From Taeniopygia guttata (lineage: Eukaryota > Chordata > Aves > Passeriformes > Estrildidae), in NCBI RefSeq assembly GCF_048771995.1, contig NC_133043.1, positions 8,140,501-8,204,500 on the forward strand: DNA of 64,000 bases. Reading direction: 5' to 3'. The notes under the pieces are model-generated. The model did not search any database, had not been told where the DNA came from, and saw only the letters and a program-made list of their open reading frames with translations. Positions 52,101-64,000 of the stretch are shown piece after piece. The stretch's first letter is position 1. Every line of letters starts with the position of its first letter. The translations under genes were made by a program, and so were the position numbers.

Positions 52101-54293
52101 GGAGTTCTGGAGGCGAGAGCTGGGGCTGAAACACTGCTCTGCTTGCTCAGGCTCCTCCCCACGTTCAGAAAAAGAGTTTGGATGGCAGTTTCACCACCTC
52201 AGGAACGCATGAGAGAGCGCCTGGCACCCACCTCCCAGTGCAGCGGGTGCAGTCAGTGCGAGGCCACCCAGGATTCCAGAACCTCTGGGTCCCAGCCGAG
52301 AGCATGGCTGGGACAAGCAGGTGAGTGCCACGGGGACAGCGATGGCACTGGGGACAGCACTGGCCCTGCTCCCTCTGGCTGGGCCCTGGCATTGGATCCA
52401 TCTATCCACTGATGGAACCGTGGGGATGCTGATGAGCATTTCCTCCCAGGGGCAGTAGGCTCCCAGCGTCCAAGGAGGCACGTGGAAGAGGCATCAGGAT
52501 GGAGGCATTCCCAGCTGAAGCTGGAATGTAGGTGCAAAGGCTTTTGTGACAAGTGTGGGGGACATGGCTTGTCCCCTGGGACACGCAGTGCCACAGCCCA
52601 GTTGTGACCTGCCCTCCTGGCAGGGCACAGGGGGGTCCTGGGTGCTGACCAAGAGAGGACAGGGGTGTGAGGCTGGTTGGGATGGCAGCTGTGGGATCCT
52701 GAGCCCTCCACCTCCCATCCCTGCGTGTCCTGGGCAGCCACAAGCAGCCACCCTATTTTGGGGGCACCGGTGGGACGAGATGAGCATGTCCCAGGCTGGG
52801 AGCATCCCACCCTAGCAAGGGGTACAGGAACTCCCTCCTTTGACCTGGCCACCAGCCCCAGTTCCCATGGGACTGGGTTGCCCCTGGGAGACATTCCCAT
52901 AGCAGTGGCTTTTGGGAACTTCCCTCTGTGGATTCACCATTGTCCCAGGTGGGACTCCACAAATAGCCCATTTCCCCCCATCCCATCCCTTTTATTTTGT
53001 AACCAGCCAGTGGGTTGGACTGTGCTGTGGTATGGTGGAGAATCCAGGCTCAGCACCCCACCCTGAAATGCCGGATCTCCCTGCAGTGCTGTGCCTGCAC
53101 AGTCAGGCCTGTGTCCCCCAGGAGCTTGCCCAGCCCTTTTCTCCCTGCTTTAGGATGCTCCTAAAGGTGCCCTCTTCCGAGTACACACCTTGTGACCAGC
53201 TTGTGCAGTTGCCTGGCCGGTGAGTGGCACCAGCACCGGTGCATCAGGGGTGGGACAGGGGCAGATGGGTGCTGGCAGTGCCCTGCAGTGTCAGGGGTGG
53301 CTCGTGTGGCCCCTGTCACCCACCAGTGGCCCCTGTCACCCTCCCCAGACACTCTGAGGCCATCTCGGCCACGCCACCGCCATCCCCCGGCTTCTCCATG
53401 CGCCTGCCCCGCGCTCGCAGGCAGCACCGAGTCCAGGAGCACAGGTGGGGACTTGGGGACACCCCTGGGCCCTGGGGGGCTCATCCCAGCAAGGAGAGCT
53501 GGGAAGGGGCTGGAGGTGGCCAGGCAGAGGAGCTGCAGAGGGTTTCAGAGCCAAGCCCTGAAGCCACATGAGTTGTGTCTGCGCTCAGCCTCAGCTCAGG
53601 CTTGGTGGGGACTTGGTGCCTCCTGTGAAAGGAGTTGCCAAAATCAAGCCCTGGAGCTGGGACAGCCCTGCTGTCCCACAGGGGCTGTTTCAGAGCCTGG
53701 CACAGCCCTGCTCCTGCCTCCTGCTGTCCCCTGCAAAGGGCACCAGGACCTGTCCCAGCCATGGGCAGCCCTTAGGGCTGTGGGGAAAGGGCAGATCCTG
53801 CAGGGCTGGGTGGGCAGGGGGCTCCTGCAGCAGCTGGAGGAGGGGGAGCACCCCCTGAGCCCCTCCCTGGCACAGCAGGCTGAAGCACAGGGTGCCAGGG
53901 CACCGGGCACTGAGCACCCCCGTGCCCTGTCCCACAGGGAGCAGCCCGTGGAGGGGTACTCCCGCAGACCACCGCTGTACTCCGGGGGCAAACACACCAG
54001 CGTCAGCCCCGTGAAGCCCATGAAACCACTCCTTCCAAACCCCAACGAGGTAGGGATGGGAAAGGTGGGGACGCACACAGGACACCGAGGCTGGGAGAGT
54101 GATGCTGAGCATCTGGAGGAGCATCTATGCCTCAGTTTCCCCAGGAAGAGCTGGGTGGGGAGGCGAGGGGATGCTGAATGCAGCCCAGTGTGGCAGAGCC
54201 AGCCCATCCCCTCCTTCCCAGCCCGGCACGTTCGAACTGATGGGCAGGGATGGAGTCGTGTACCGGGGCCGGACTCCCCCGGGGATGGACTGA
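48943..54293 (+). CDS. QRICH2: QRICH2-like, short avian form (DUF4795 family)
   Basis: Eleven exons chain in phase to 503 residues: 48943-49179, 49378-49482, 49898-49954, 51253-51373, 51508-51953, 52203-52320, 52450-52531, 53154-53219, 53349-53444, 53938-54049 and 54222-54293 (TGA 54291-54293). The N-terminus (LTLGQMLDAALG, VDFEQLHNLLNAMLLHLGL) has the family signature of a hydrophobic helix plus VNFxxLHxLL. A coiled coil follows (VRALCQELREEVNVVKVEQS). Exon 5 holds Gly-Gln repeats and acidic repeats; exon 6 has a CSGCSQC cluster at the place of the family's SCDRP motif; the C-terminus FELMGRDGVVYRGR matches the family ending. Mammalian QRICH2 is about three times longer because of a large Gln-rich block and functions in the sperm flagellum. 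Synteny (PRPSAP1 on one side, UBALD2 on the other) supports the identity. Exons 5-7 are the least certain. Confidence 0.8.
49378..49482 (+). CDS. QRICH2: QRICH2 exon 2, coiled coil
   Basis: 35 codons between CTCTCCTAG and GTGAGC, VRALCQELREEVNVVKVEQS then HMAEDMQYMLQNLDM. The amphipathic heptad spacing continues exon 1. Confidence 0.8.
49898..49954 (+). CDS. QRICH2: QRICH2 exon 3
   Basis: 19 codons, EGFQNMLKELCNQMMESLM, between CTACTGCAG and GTATGT, in phase 0 at both ends. Confidence 0.75.
49955..50679 (+). other. QRICH2: QRICH2 intron 3, 5' part
   Basis: No exon that keeps the phase was found between exon 3 and the CR1 fragment. A purine-rich GGAGGAGGACGAGGAGG run lies near 50225-50245. 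Confidence 0.6.
50680..51115 (+). mobile_element. CR1 LINE fragment, end of ORF2
   Basis: Plus-strand remnant in QRICH2 intron 3. Translated pieces fit the C-terminal reverse-transcriptase region of CR1: KCRVLQVRRNSPG (KCRVLHLGRNNPG in CR1), SSSVGKELGVLG, and PLCSALARPPLEQC (PLYSALVRPHLEYC). The DNA shows CCCTGGAGCAGTGTCCAGTT and GGAAAGGCTGAAGGGGCTGG. It is diverged and GC-enriched, with no intact ORF. Confidence 0.88.
51123..51252 (+). repeat. Duplicated intron segment, copy A
   Basis: About 87% identical by eye to 54093-54221. Both run from GGGAG-GTGATGCTGAGCATC through TGCCTCAGTTTCCCCAGGAA and AATGCAGCCCAGT to CTCCTTCCCAG, ending exactly at a QRICH2 splice acceptor. Confidence 0.9.
51253..51373 (+). 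CDS. QRICH2: QRICH2 exon 4
   Basis: 40 codons plus one base, SAMKEMMQGGQGSDKQKHAG to PELIVIGNE, after a CTTCCCAG acceptor and before GTACCT. The 130 bases in front of it are copied in front of the last exon. Confidence 0.7.
51508..51953 (+). CDS. QRICH2: QRICH2 exon 5, Gly-Gln and acidic repeats
   Basis: Starts TT ACC CTG GTG after CTCTTGCAG. From about 51640 to 51824 it is a degenerate repeat of a roughly 15-base unit built on GGGACAG, coding Gly-Gln pentads (MGQNYMGQSVGQ, AGQEDVGQEDMGQ). After that come a 93-base tandem repeat (51825-51917 and 51918-about 52010). The proposed donor GAG|GTAGAG at 51954 is the same sequence as the exon 1 donor; reading through it would give a stop at 52035-52037. 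Confidence 0.65.
51825..52010 (+). repeat. 93-base tandem repeat in QRICH2 exon 5
   Basis: Two units starting ATCAAGGA-GAAGA at 51825 and 51918. Each contains a GTAGAGG-T-T-CCCA core (51861 and 51954) spaced exactly 93 bases, so the frame is kept. Confidence 0.9.
52203..52320 (+). CDS. QRICH2: QRICH2 exon 6, Cys cluster (probable)
   Basis: Acceptor TTTCACCACCTCAG and donor GTGAGT give ERMRERLAPTSQCSGCSQCE and onward to WLGQA, in phase with both neighbours. The Cys-X-X-Cys pair sits where DUF4795 proteins have CLSCDRP. Earlier acceptors at 52150 or 52168 are possible but out of phase with exon 5. Confidence 0.55.
52450..53219 (+). CDS. QRICH2: QRICH2 exons 7 and 8 (52450-52531, 53154-53219)
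   Basis: Exon 7 reads AVGSQRPRRHVEEASGWRHS then QLKLEC and ends AG before a modest donor GTGCAA. Exon 8, after CTGCTTTAG, completes Arg and reads MLLKVPSSEYTPCDQLVQLP, ending CG before GTGAGT. The phases fit (AG|G and CG|A). The 622-base intron between them shows nothing. Confidence 0.6.
53349..54049 (+). CDS. QRICH2: QRICH2 exons 9 and 10 (53349-53444, 53938-54049)
   Basis: Exon 9 is HSEAISATPPPSPGFSMRLP followed by RARRQHRVQEH, between CTCCCCAG and GTGGGG. Exon 10, after TCCCACAG, is EQPVEGYSRRPPLYSGGKHT then SVSPVKPMKPLLPNPNE, before GTAGGG. Both are Pro/Arg-rich as in the C-terminal part of the mammalian protein. Confidence 0.75.
54093..54221 (+). repeat. Duplicated intron segment, copy B
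   Basis: Second copy of the segment described at 51123-51252, here supplying the branch region and acceptor of the last QRICH2 exon. Confidence 0.9.
54222..54293 (+). CDS. QRICH2: QRICH2 last exon
   Basis: 23 codons and TGA: PGTFELMGRDGVVYRGRTPP then GMD. The pattern of a hydrophobic triplet, Gly-x-Asp-Gly, Val-Tyr-x-Gly-Arg is the family's C-terminal signature. AATAAA at 54316-54321 lies only 23 bases after the stop. Confidence 0.85.
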   Translation, partial: PGTFELMGRDGVVYRGRTPPGMD

Positions 54294-54315
54294 GCAAGCG
54301 GCTCCAGCCTGCAGA

Positions 54316-54321
54316 AATAAA
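54316..54321 (+). terminator. QRICH2: Poly(A) signal of QRICH2
   Basis: AATAAA 23 bases downstream of the QRICH2 stop, giving a very short 3' UTR. Confidence 0.7.
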
Positions 54322-55880
54322 GGGTGACCAGCAGCCTGTGCCCCCTGAGTGAACTGGAGCAAGGAGGGGCTGGCAGCATCCCTCGTCCTGCCAACAGCCC
54401 CTGTGACACCCCCTGGCCCCCTCGAGCCCCACTCGTGCCCTGCCAGGGGACCCCAAAAGGGGCCTGGGACAGCAGGAGGAGGAGGAGGAGGAGGAGGAGG
54501 AGGAGGAGGAGGAGCTCATTTGCTGCTGGAGAAGGGGGGAATGGGGACCTCGGTGGGAAGGGCAGCAGCAGTAGAACAAGAGTTTGATGCCAAAACAAAA
54601 TCCCAGCCCAAGCCGCTGGTTTGCTGTCACTTATCCCCAGGATGAGCATCACAGACCCCCTCTGCCACCCCCTCGTCCCTCTTGCATTGTTCAAAGGCAC
54701 AAACCCCTCTGCTCCCCACCTCCAACCAACACACCACACCCCAGGAGAGGGACACGTCCCCTCCTTCCCCAGGGGTGTCACAGGGGCTGGGGATGGCCCC
54801 TCACATGCAGTGACACTTCCTGGGGGGACACAAAGGTGGTGTCACCTCTCGGGTGAGGAACACTGAGGGGAACCCCACAGGAACCTCGGGGAGACTCAGA
54901 GCTTATGGGGGACATCCCCTGGGGGCTGCCTGGGCAACCCTGCCCTCCTGGTGGATGTCCCCAAACCTTCCCCCCACAGGGACAGCCTCCATCCCTGTCA
55001 GCTCCACTCTCCTCCACGGGCACCTCAATCCCAGGAATTCCCCTGGAACCTTCTCCCTGCTGGGTTTGGTCTCTCAGGGGAAAACCAGGCGTTCAAAACC
55101 TGCTTTGGGGGTACTGAGGTGGACACAGCCAGATCTGGGATCTCCCCAGTGCCACCTCCTGTAGGATGACTGGGAACACTCCGAGCAAACCCCTGGGCAC
55201 CAGAGCAAAGCCAAGAAAAAACCTTCCTGCACTCCTGGCTGGCATTGAGGGGCTTAAACACCTCTGGGACCAACTGCATTTGCAGGGCAGGGCCCAGCTG
55301 GGGTCACCTCTTTGGTGTTCATCATCCTCATGCCCCTTTTGCTGCCCCCAGGATCCAGGTGCACCCTATAAACACTTCCACACCCCTGCACCCCCCAAAA
55401 CACCCCCAGCCCCAACACCCCACCCTGGGACAATCTTTGGAGCAGTAACTGCAGATGGGGGAATTTCTCTGCCTTTTCTCCACGGAGTTTGTGCCACCTC
55501 GGGGACCTCCCCATCCCTGCAGGAAGCTTTGGACTGTGCCTCGAGCCTCTCTGTCGCTCCTGACATTCCCAGAGCTGCTGTGCTCCCATTTTTGGGGTTT
55601 TACCCCAGCTGTTGGTTGTGTGAACGCAGTGGCCACGGGCCTGGGGAGCTCCTGTGGTGACCCTTCTGCAGAGGGGGGCACTCAGAGGACATTATCCCCT
55701 CCCCAGGTGTGCCCACAGTGCTGAGGCCTGGGGGGGCTCATCCCTGGGTGGGTGATGGGGCTGGGGGCAGAACACAGACTCAGTCCCCACTGGGACTGAG
55801 GGGTCACCCCCATTTTCACTGTCCTGCCAAGAACACCCTCCCAGCAGAGAGAAAAGGCAGGGACAGCTGGTGTTAAAAAA
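54322..55880. other. Gap between the QRICH2 and UBALD2 3' ends
   Basis: 1.6 kb between convergent genes. It contains a GGA microsatellite (54473-54513) and no recognisable exon or RNA gene. Confidence 0.7.
54473..54513. repeat. (GGA)n microsatellite
   Basis: About 13 near-perfect GGA units just downstream of QRICH2; antisense frames through it read as poly-Leu or poly-Ser. Confidence 0.97.
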
Positions 55881-55894
55881 GTGATTTTTTTTTT

Positions 55895-56691
55895 TTAATT
55901 TTTATTATTTTTTAAATTAATAAAAAACCTTCAACCTGTTTTTTTGCTGGGTCTTTTTTATGGTTTTGTGGTTTTTTTTTGGTTTGTTTTTCTGTTTGTT
56001 TTTTTTTTTTAAGCAACATTGATTTGAAAACTAAAAAACCCCCAGCTCCCCCCTGCCTGGGGAAGCACCACATAGGGCACAGGGACAGGGGGACATCACT
56101 TTGATAAACCCCCAGGCCCTGGGGGTGCTGAGGGAGGGAGGATGGGGTTGGGGGCAAGTCCAGGGGGGGTCTGTGCAAGAAGCCGGGCTGAATTTCGGGA
56201 GCCAGAGAGCTGCTTTTGCTCTGGGCACTACAACAACAAGTGCCCAGGGAAGGCAGAGCTGGGGAGGGTGTCCAGCGGCTCCATGTGTGTGTGGCTGATG
56301 ATCTGAGGTGCCAACAGCCACCTCCACCCATTTGTTTTTGTTATTCCTGTCCTCCCCTGCCCTGATGTAGAGATGCTGGGTGGGGATAAAGCCACAGGGA
56401 AAACCCCCAGACACCCAGCAGCTGCCTCCACGCTGCTGCTCCTTCTCTCTGGATTTATATACATTAGATATATTTATATATTATAGTTATATATTTTTTT
56501 TTAAAAAAAGAGGAGTAGAGAGCAGCCAGAGACTCTCATGGCTCAACGCCCTCCCTGGCAGCATTTACTCCACCCCCCTCCCCTAAAAATAATAATAAAA
56601 CCTAGAAAATGATATTCCAGTGCGTTTCTCGGCGAGCCCCTGCTCCCAACGCCCCGGCCCGGCCCCCCCTGAGCCCCCAACAGCCCCAACC
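55895..56691 (-). other. UBALD2: UBALD2 3' UTR
   Basis: About 790 bases to the minus-strand AATAAA at 55906-55901. It is AT-rich at 56450-56505 and again at 55885-56012, where long T/A homopolymers occur. Confidence 0.7.
55901..55906 (-). terminator. UBALD2: Poly(A) signal of UBALD2
   Basis: TTTATT on the plus strand, AATAAA on the gene strand, in an A/T-rich context about 790 bases after the stop. Homopolymers nearby make the exact cleavage site unclear. Confidence 0.55.
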
Positions 56692-60411
<3,720 letters not shown>

Positions 60412-60412
<1 letters not shown>

Positions 60413-60745
60413 TTCATTGAGGAGGTTCATTGAGGAGGGGGCGTTGGTTGGGGGGAGATAATGGGGGGGTTTTGGGGGGTTCCGTTCAGAGGACCTGTTT
60501 AGGGGCTTATTGAGGTGGGGTTCACCGAGAGGAGCTTTCGGGGGGTTATTGAGGGGGGCTTAGTTCAGAGGAGCTGTTTAGGGCGTCATTGAGGGGGGTT
60601 CATTGAGAGGAGCTGTTTAGGGGGTTACTGAGAGGGGTTCAGTTAAGAGGAGCTGTTTAGGGGGTCATTGGGGGGGGTTCGGTTAGGGAGGTTCATGGAG
60701 AGCGGCTTTGGACAGGGCTGTTCATTGTTGGGGGGTCACGGAGAG
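60412..60745. repeat. Minisatellite upstream of UBALD2
   Basis: Six or so imperfect copies of a unit of about 40 bases, core GAGAGGAGCTGTTTAGGGGG plus TTATTGAGGGGGGTTCA, degenerating toward the right end. It starts immediately next to the CRE. Confidence 0.9.
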
Positions 60746-63700
60746 GGGGCTGTGCCCATCCCTGCATACCCCAGTTGTGGGAGCCACTCCCATGGGGGCT
60801 GCATCTTAACCCCCTGCCTTGGCTCCCCCAGCCAGGCTCAGCCCTCACTCCTCATTCCCTTTTCAAGGCTCCTCTCTTCCTTCAGCAAAGCTCTCCCAGC
60901 ACCCCATCTCCTCCTTCCTGGGGACCCTGTTGCCCACTCCAGGGATTCCCCCTTTACCCTGTCCCTTGCCTCCCCCATCTGGGAACCATTTACCCTGGGG
61001 ATGGGACCCTAACCGGAGCAGGGACCCGTCTTCTTCATCCCCATGTAAAGGCTGTGGGGTTCAGGGCACTCCCAGTTTGGAGGTGGGGGGAGGGTTGGGA
61101 TTTTTTGTTAATGGTTAAAATCCTGATGCCTCTGAGCTCCAGTCTCATCCTGCAAGGATGAACTCTCCCCTGGTGTGCTTGCCCCACGCCACGTTTGGGG
61201 ATCCGAGTGGGACTTGTGCAATTCATGCCTTTAAGTGTTTTGAACCCCAAACAAATAAAGAAGGGACTTTGCAAATGCATGGTGTGAAAATAGGTCGATC
61301 TGGGAAGAGCCACGGGAGGTTTGGATATGTCAGTGGTGACCAGCTGGCCAGGAGAGAGGGAATGAGGAGGCAGAGCAATGGAAACTCGAAGCTGCATCTG
61401 CAGCTGGTTGCCCCCAGAGTGAAGGACTCTGTGGGGCTTCTGCAAAGTCCTGGTGGTCCCATGAAGGTGAAGTCCAGCCATGCCAGTCTGTGCTTGCCCA
61501 GGCTGGAATCCTCCTGGGATATTCAGAGGGATCCCATCACTGGGATTCGGTGATGGGCACGGAGGGTCCTGCTCGCCCAGGAAGATGTTGGTAGCTTTGT
61601 CTTCTTGGAGCAAAACCAGCCTTGAGGCAGGTGTGGGTGTGAGAGGAACACTTGCAGATGCAGGATCCCAGCCCCACCTGCCTCTGCCCCTCCTGCTTGC
61701 CAAAGCCACCCATGTGCACAGCCCGGCTTTGAGCTGGGAGCAGCCAGGACGTGGCAGGAGCTGGGGGACGATACGGCTTCGAGGGCAGGATCCTCTCTCT
61801 GTGCCACACACCCATCCCAAATCCCACAGCCGGGCAGCACCAGCTTCAGACAGCCCAGCAGCACGTGCATTTTGGGGTTAAACATTGCATTTTCTCTGGA
61901 TTACCCCTCTGGGTCAGCTCTGCTGGGGTTTTGTCGGAATCTGTGGGTATTGGTGATTCCGAGATTTAGAAAATCTCTGTCTTTCTGCCCCGTTGCCAAA
62001 GCAGAAACCATAATTCGTCTGTGCTGGTTTCAAGGTTGTTTATTCTGTTTATCTCTAACATGTTCTGCTGCCCTGCCGCAGCTCTGTCCTGCAGGGCAGC
62101 GTGTGGGGCTCTGCCCTCAGTGGGATGGTACAAACATTAAATACCAGAAACTACCTGTGCTGGATTTACAATAACGTGCCAATATCTGTCACCTACGTTG
62201 GACAGTGTGTCCCCAGCCTAAACCAACAGAAAAATGCCAACACCACAGTGAAACATGGAGGGCATGAAGAAGGAGAAAAAGGACAAGACACACCCAATTC
62301 CTCCATCTTGTCCCCTTTGGACCCCTCATCTAGAAACCTAAAATTTTACTTTTGCACCCGTGTCACACTTAATTATTACTCTTATCAAACACTCAAAGCT
62401 TGTAATTGATCCTGTAAGATTGAAAACTCTTTTCCATGGACAGAGATCACAGCCAGTGTCTCTGGGGGCTCTGTCCAGGGGGGTTCCTGACCCCTGCCAG
62501 GGTCCCAGAGCTGCCAGGGCAGCCAGAGGGAAGCCCTGGATTCCCACAGGGTTTGTCCTGGCTTTATGTGTGCTGGGACGTGCAGCTGGGCAGAACTGGG
62601 AGGGACCCTGCCCTCGAAGCTCATCCAGCTTCGTGCCCCAGCTCCTGCCACGCTCCCACGCTCCACTGCGGCACTGTCCTACAAAATCCTCTGCTGCAGT
62701 AATCGCTGGGAAAAAAAAAAAACAAAACCCACGAGCCGTGCATGCAGGCAGCAGCTCTGCGTGTAATGACTGCCAGGTTATGGATCTGCACGGGGATAAC
62801 TTTGAATTATTATCTGCACTAAAGCCCTGCAGTCTGCTGTGTGCCGGTAATGAGATGTGCTGGCTCCTTCCAGTTTCCCGCTGTCGGTGCTGGCTGGAGC
62901 GAGGCAGGGGAGTGGGGCTGGCAGCTCAGCAGCACTGGGCTGTGCTGGAGTTTTAAATTATCCATGTGTAGAACGGGATCCCCAAAAATGTGTGCTGAGG
63001 TGAGCAGGGATCAGTTCTTGGGGTCCCGGGGCTCCCAGCTGGGCACAAACACTCAGAGCTGGATCAGGCTCCTGGTGTGGATGTCTCAGCTCTTCAGAGA
63101 ACCATTTGGGTTGGAAAAGACCTTTAAGATCATGGAATCTTAAATCCTCCTCTTGGGCCGGTGCTCCCGCTGGCGCCCAGCCCAGGTGTCACTGCTGGGA
63201 ATGTGTGTCCCGGTGTGACAGTGACAGGCTGACAAACAGGGCACAAAGCCACCCTGGGCTGCACTTTGATTTGGCTTTTCTCAGCTGTCTTTGGGGCTGT
63301 GTGGGTAGGAAGCAGCTGGGAGGGGAGGGGATGAAGGGGCAGCCCCAGGGACGGCCTTTGCTGGTCACCACTGAGCAGCCGAGGCCATCAGGGCAGCTGA
63401 TCCGCCCCCTGCACATCTCCCGTTTGATATTTATAGCACTCGTGTTATCAACTCAAATCAAAATCATGTGCTGCTCCGCTAACTGCCGCTGCCGGACTAA
63501 TTAATCACCGGCGGGTTTCAGTGAGCGGTCAAAGGGTCCATCCTCCCTCTTGGCTGCAAAATGAGGAGTGACCAGTGCTTCCCAGTAATTTAACTCTGGG
63601 GGAACTGGGGGAACTCCAGTGCTCCAGAGGAGCTGCTGGCGTGGAGCAGAGCCGGGAGGGCAGGATGGGGATGATGGAGATGGGCACTGGCGGGGGGCTC

Positions 63701-63980
63701 TAACCTGGCCCTGCCCAGCGCCCCTGAAGCGCTGCTGGAGGGGATCAGAACCTCTGCCAACATCTGCGCAACATCCTTCCCTCTATAACCTGTCGGGAAA
63801 AGTGGGGCTTGTCCTTCTCCCGGGGGGGCACAGGGACAGAGGGACATGCCCCTGAGCTGGGATTGCTGCCCGGTGCCACCCACTCGGTGGGGCTGGGGGC
63901 ACGGATGGGGTGGGCAGAAGTCCCCGCGGGGTGACTGAGGGCGGCGGGTGATGGCGAGCAGGGTCACTGAGCGGTGCTGG
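60746..63980. other. Gene-free flank upstream of UBALD2
   Basis: 3.2 kb with no recognisable exon. It holds a CR1 tip (63099-63144) and two AT-balanced stretches in GC-rich surroundings, about 62740-62860 and 63415-63525, that could be conserved non-coding elements. Confidence 0.6.
63099..63144 (-). mobile_element. CR1 LINE, extreme 3' tip
   Basis: The plus strand reads ACCATTTGGGTTGGAAAAGA then CCTTTAAGATCATGGAATC, the reverse complement of the last 45 or so bases of CR1. Only the tip is present. Confidence 0.75.
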
Positions 63981-64000
63981 AGCAAACTGGGTGGCACGGG

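Noticed and set aside
53644-54781. Minus-strand open frames with long Leu or Ser runs
   Set aside because: Produced by the GGA microsatellite read antisense, overlapping real QRICH2 exons.

Overview
The window is nuclear DNA from a vertebrate, almost certainly a bird and probably a songbird. All genes are split by introns with vertebrate splice signals. CpG-island promoters sit in front of gene starts, the sequence is compact and GC-rich like an avian microchromosome, and the only recognisable interspersed repeats are CR1 LINE fragments. Five protein genes occur in the order UBE2O (+, last five exons only), SPHK1 (-), PRPSAP1 (+), QRICH2 (+), UBALD2 (-). This is the human 17q25.1 gene block read in the opposite direction; the equivalent chicken chromosome would be 18.

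Layout. 1-8.3 kb: 3' part of UBE2O, with a coiled-coil region, the UBC catalytic fold, a basic tail and a long 3' UTR. 9.76-16.8 kb: SPHK1 on the minus strand, tail-to-tail with UBE2O, with a 3.9 kb first intron that holds a perfect 91-bp palindrome. 16.8-22.1 kb: intergenic, with no gene seen. 22.1-47.35 kb: PRPSAP1, ten coding exons that join in phase to a 356-residue protein (383 if an upstream in-frame ATG is used). 48.94-54.32 kb: a short QRICH2-like gene; I could chain eleven exons in phase to 503 residues. 55.9-60.4 kb: UBALD2 on the minus strand, 167 residues, with a promoter rich in CCAAT boxes and a CRE. 60.4-64 kb: a minisatellite and otherwise gene-free flank.

These genes do not form an operon or a pathway. 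They are neighbours kept together by conserved synteny: a ubiquitin-conjugating enzyme, a lipid kinase, a nucleotide-synthesis regulator, a sperm-flagellum protein and a UBA-like protein. I found no CRISPR array, virus-like element, toxin system or other unknown multi-gene system. The most notable points are the SPHK2-like N-terminal domain on SPHK1, the strongly reduced QRICH2 with intron sequence duplicated into coding sequence, the palindrome in SPHK1 intron 1, a duplicated 5' splice site in PRPSAP1, and a GC-AG intron in UBE2O. Exon limits were worked out by hand from reading frame, splice signals and remembered human proteins; no alignment was run.
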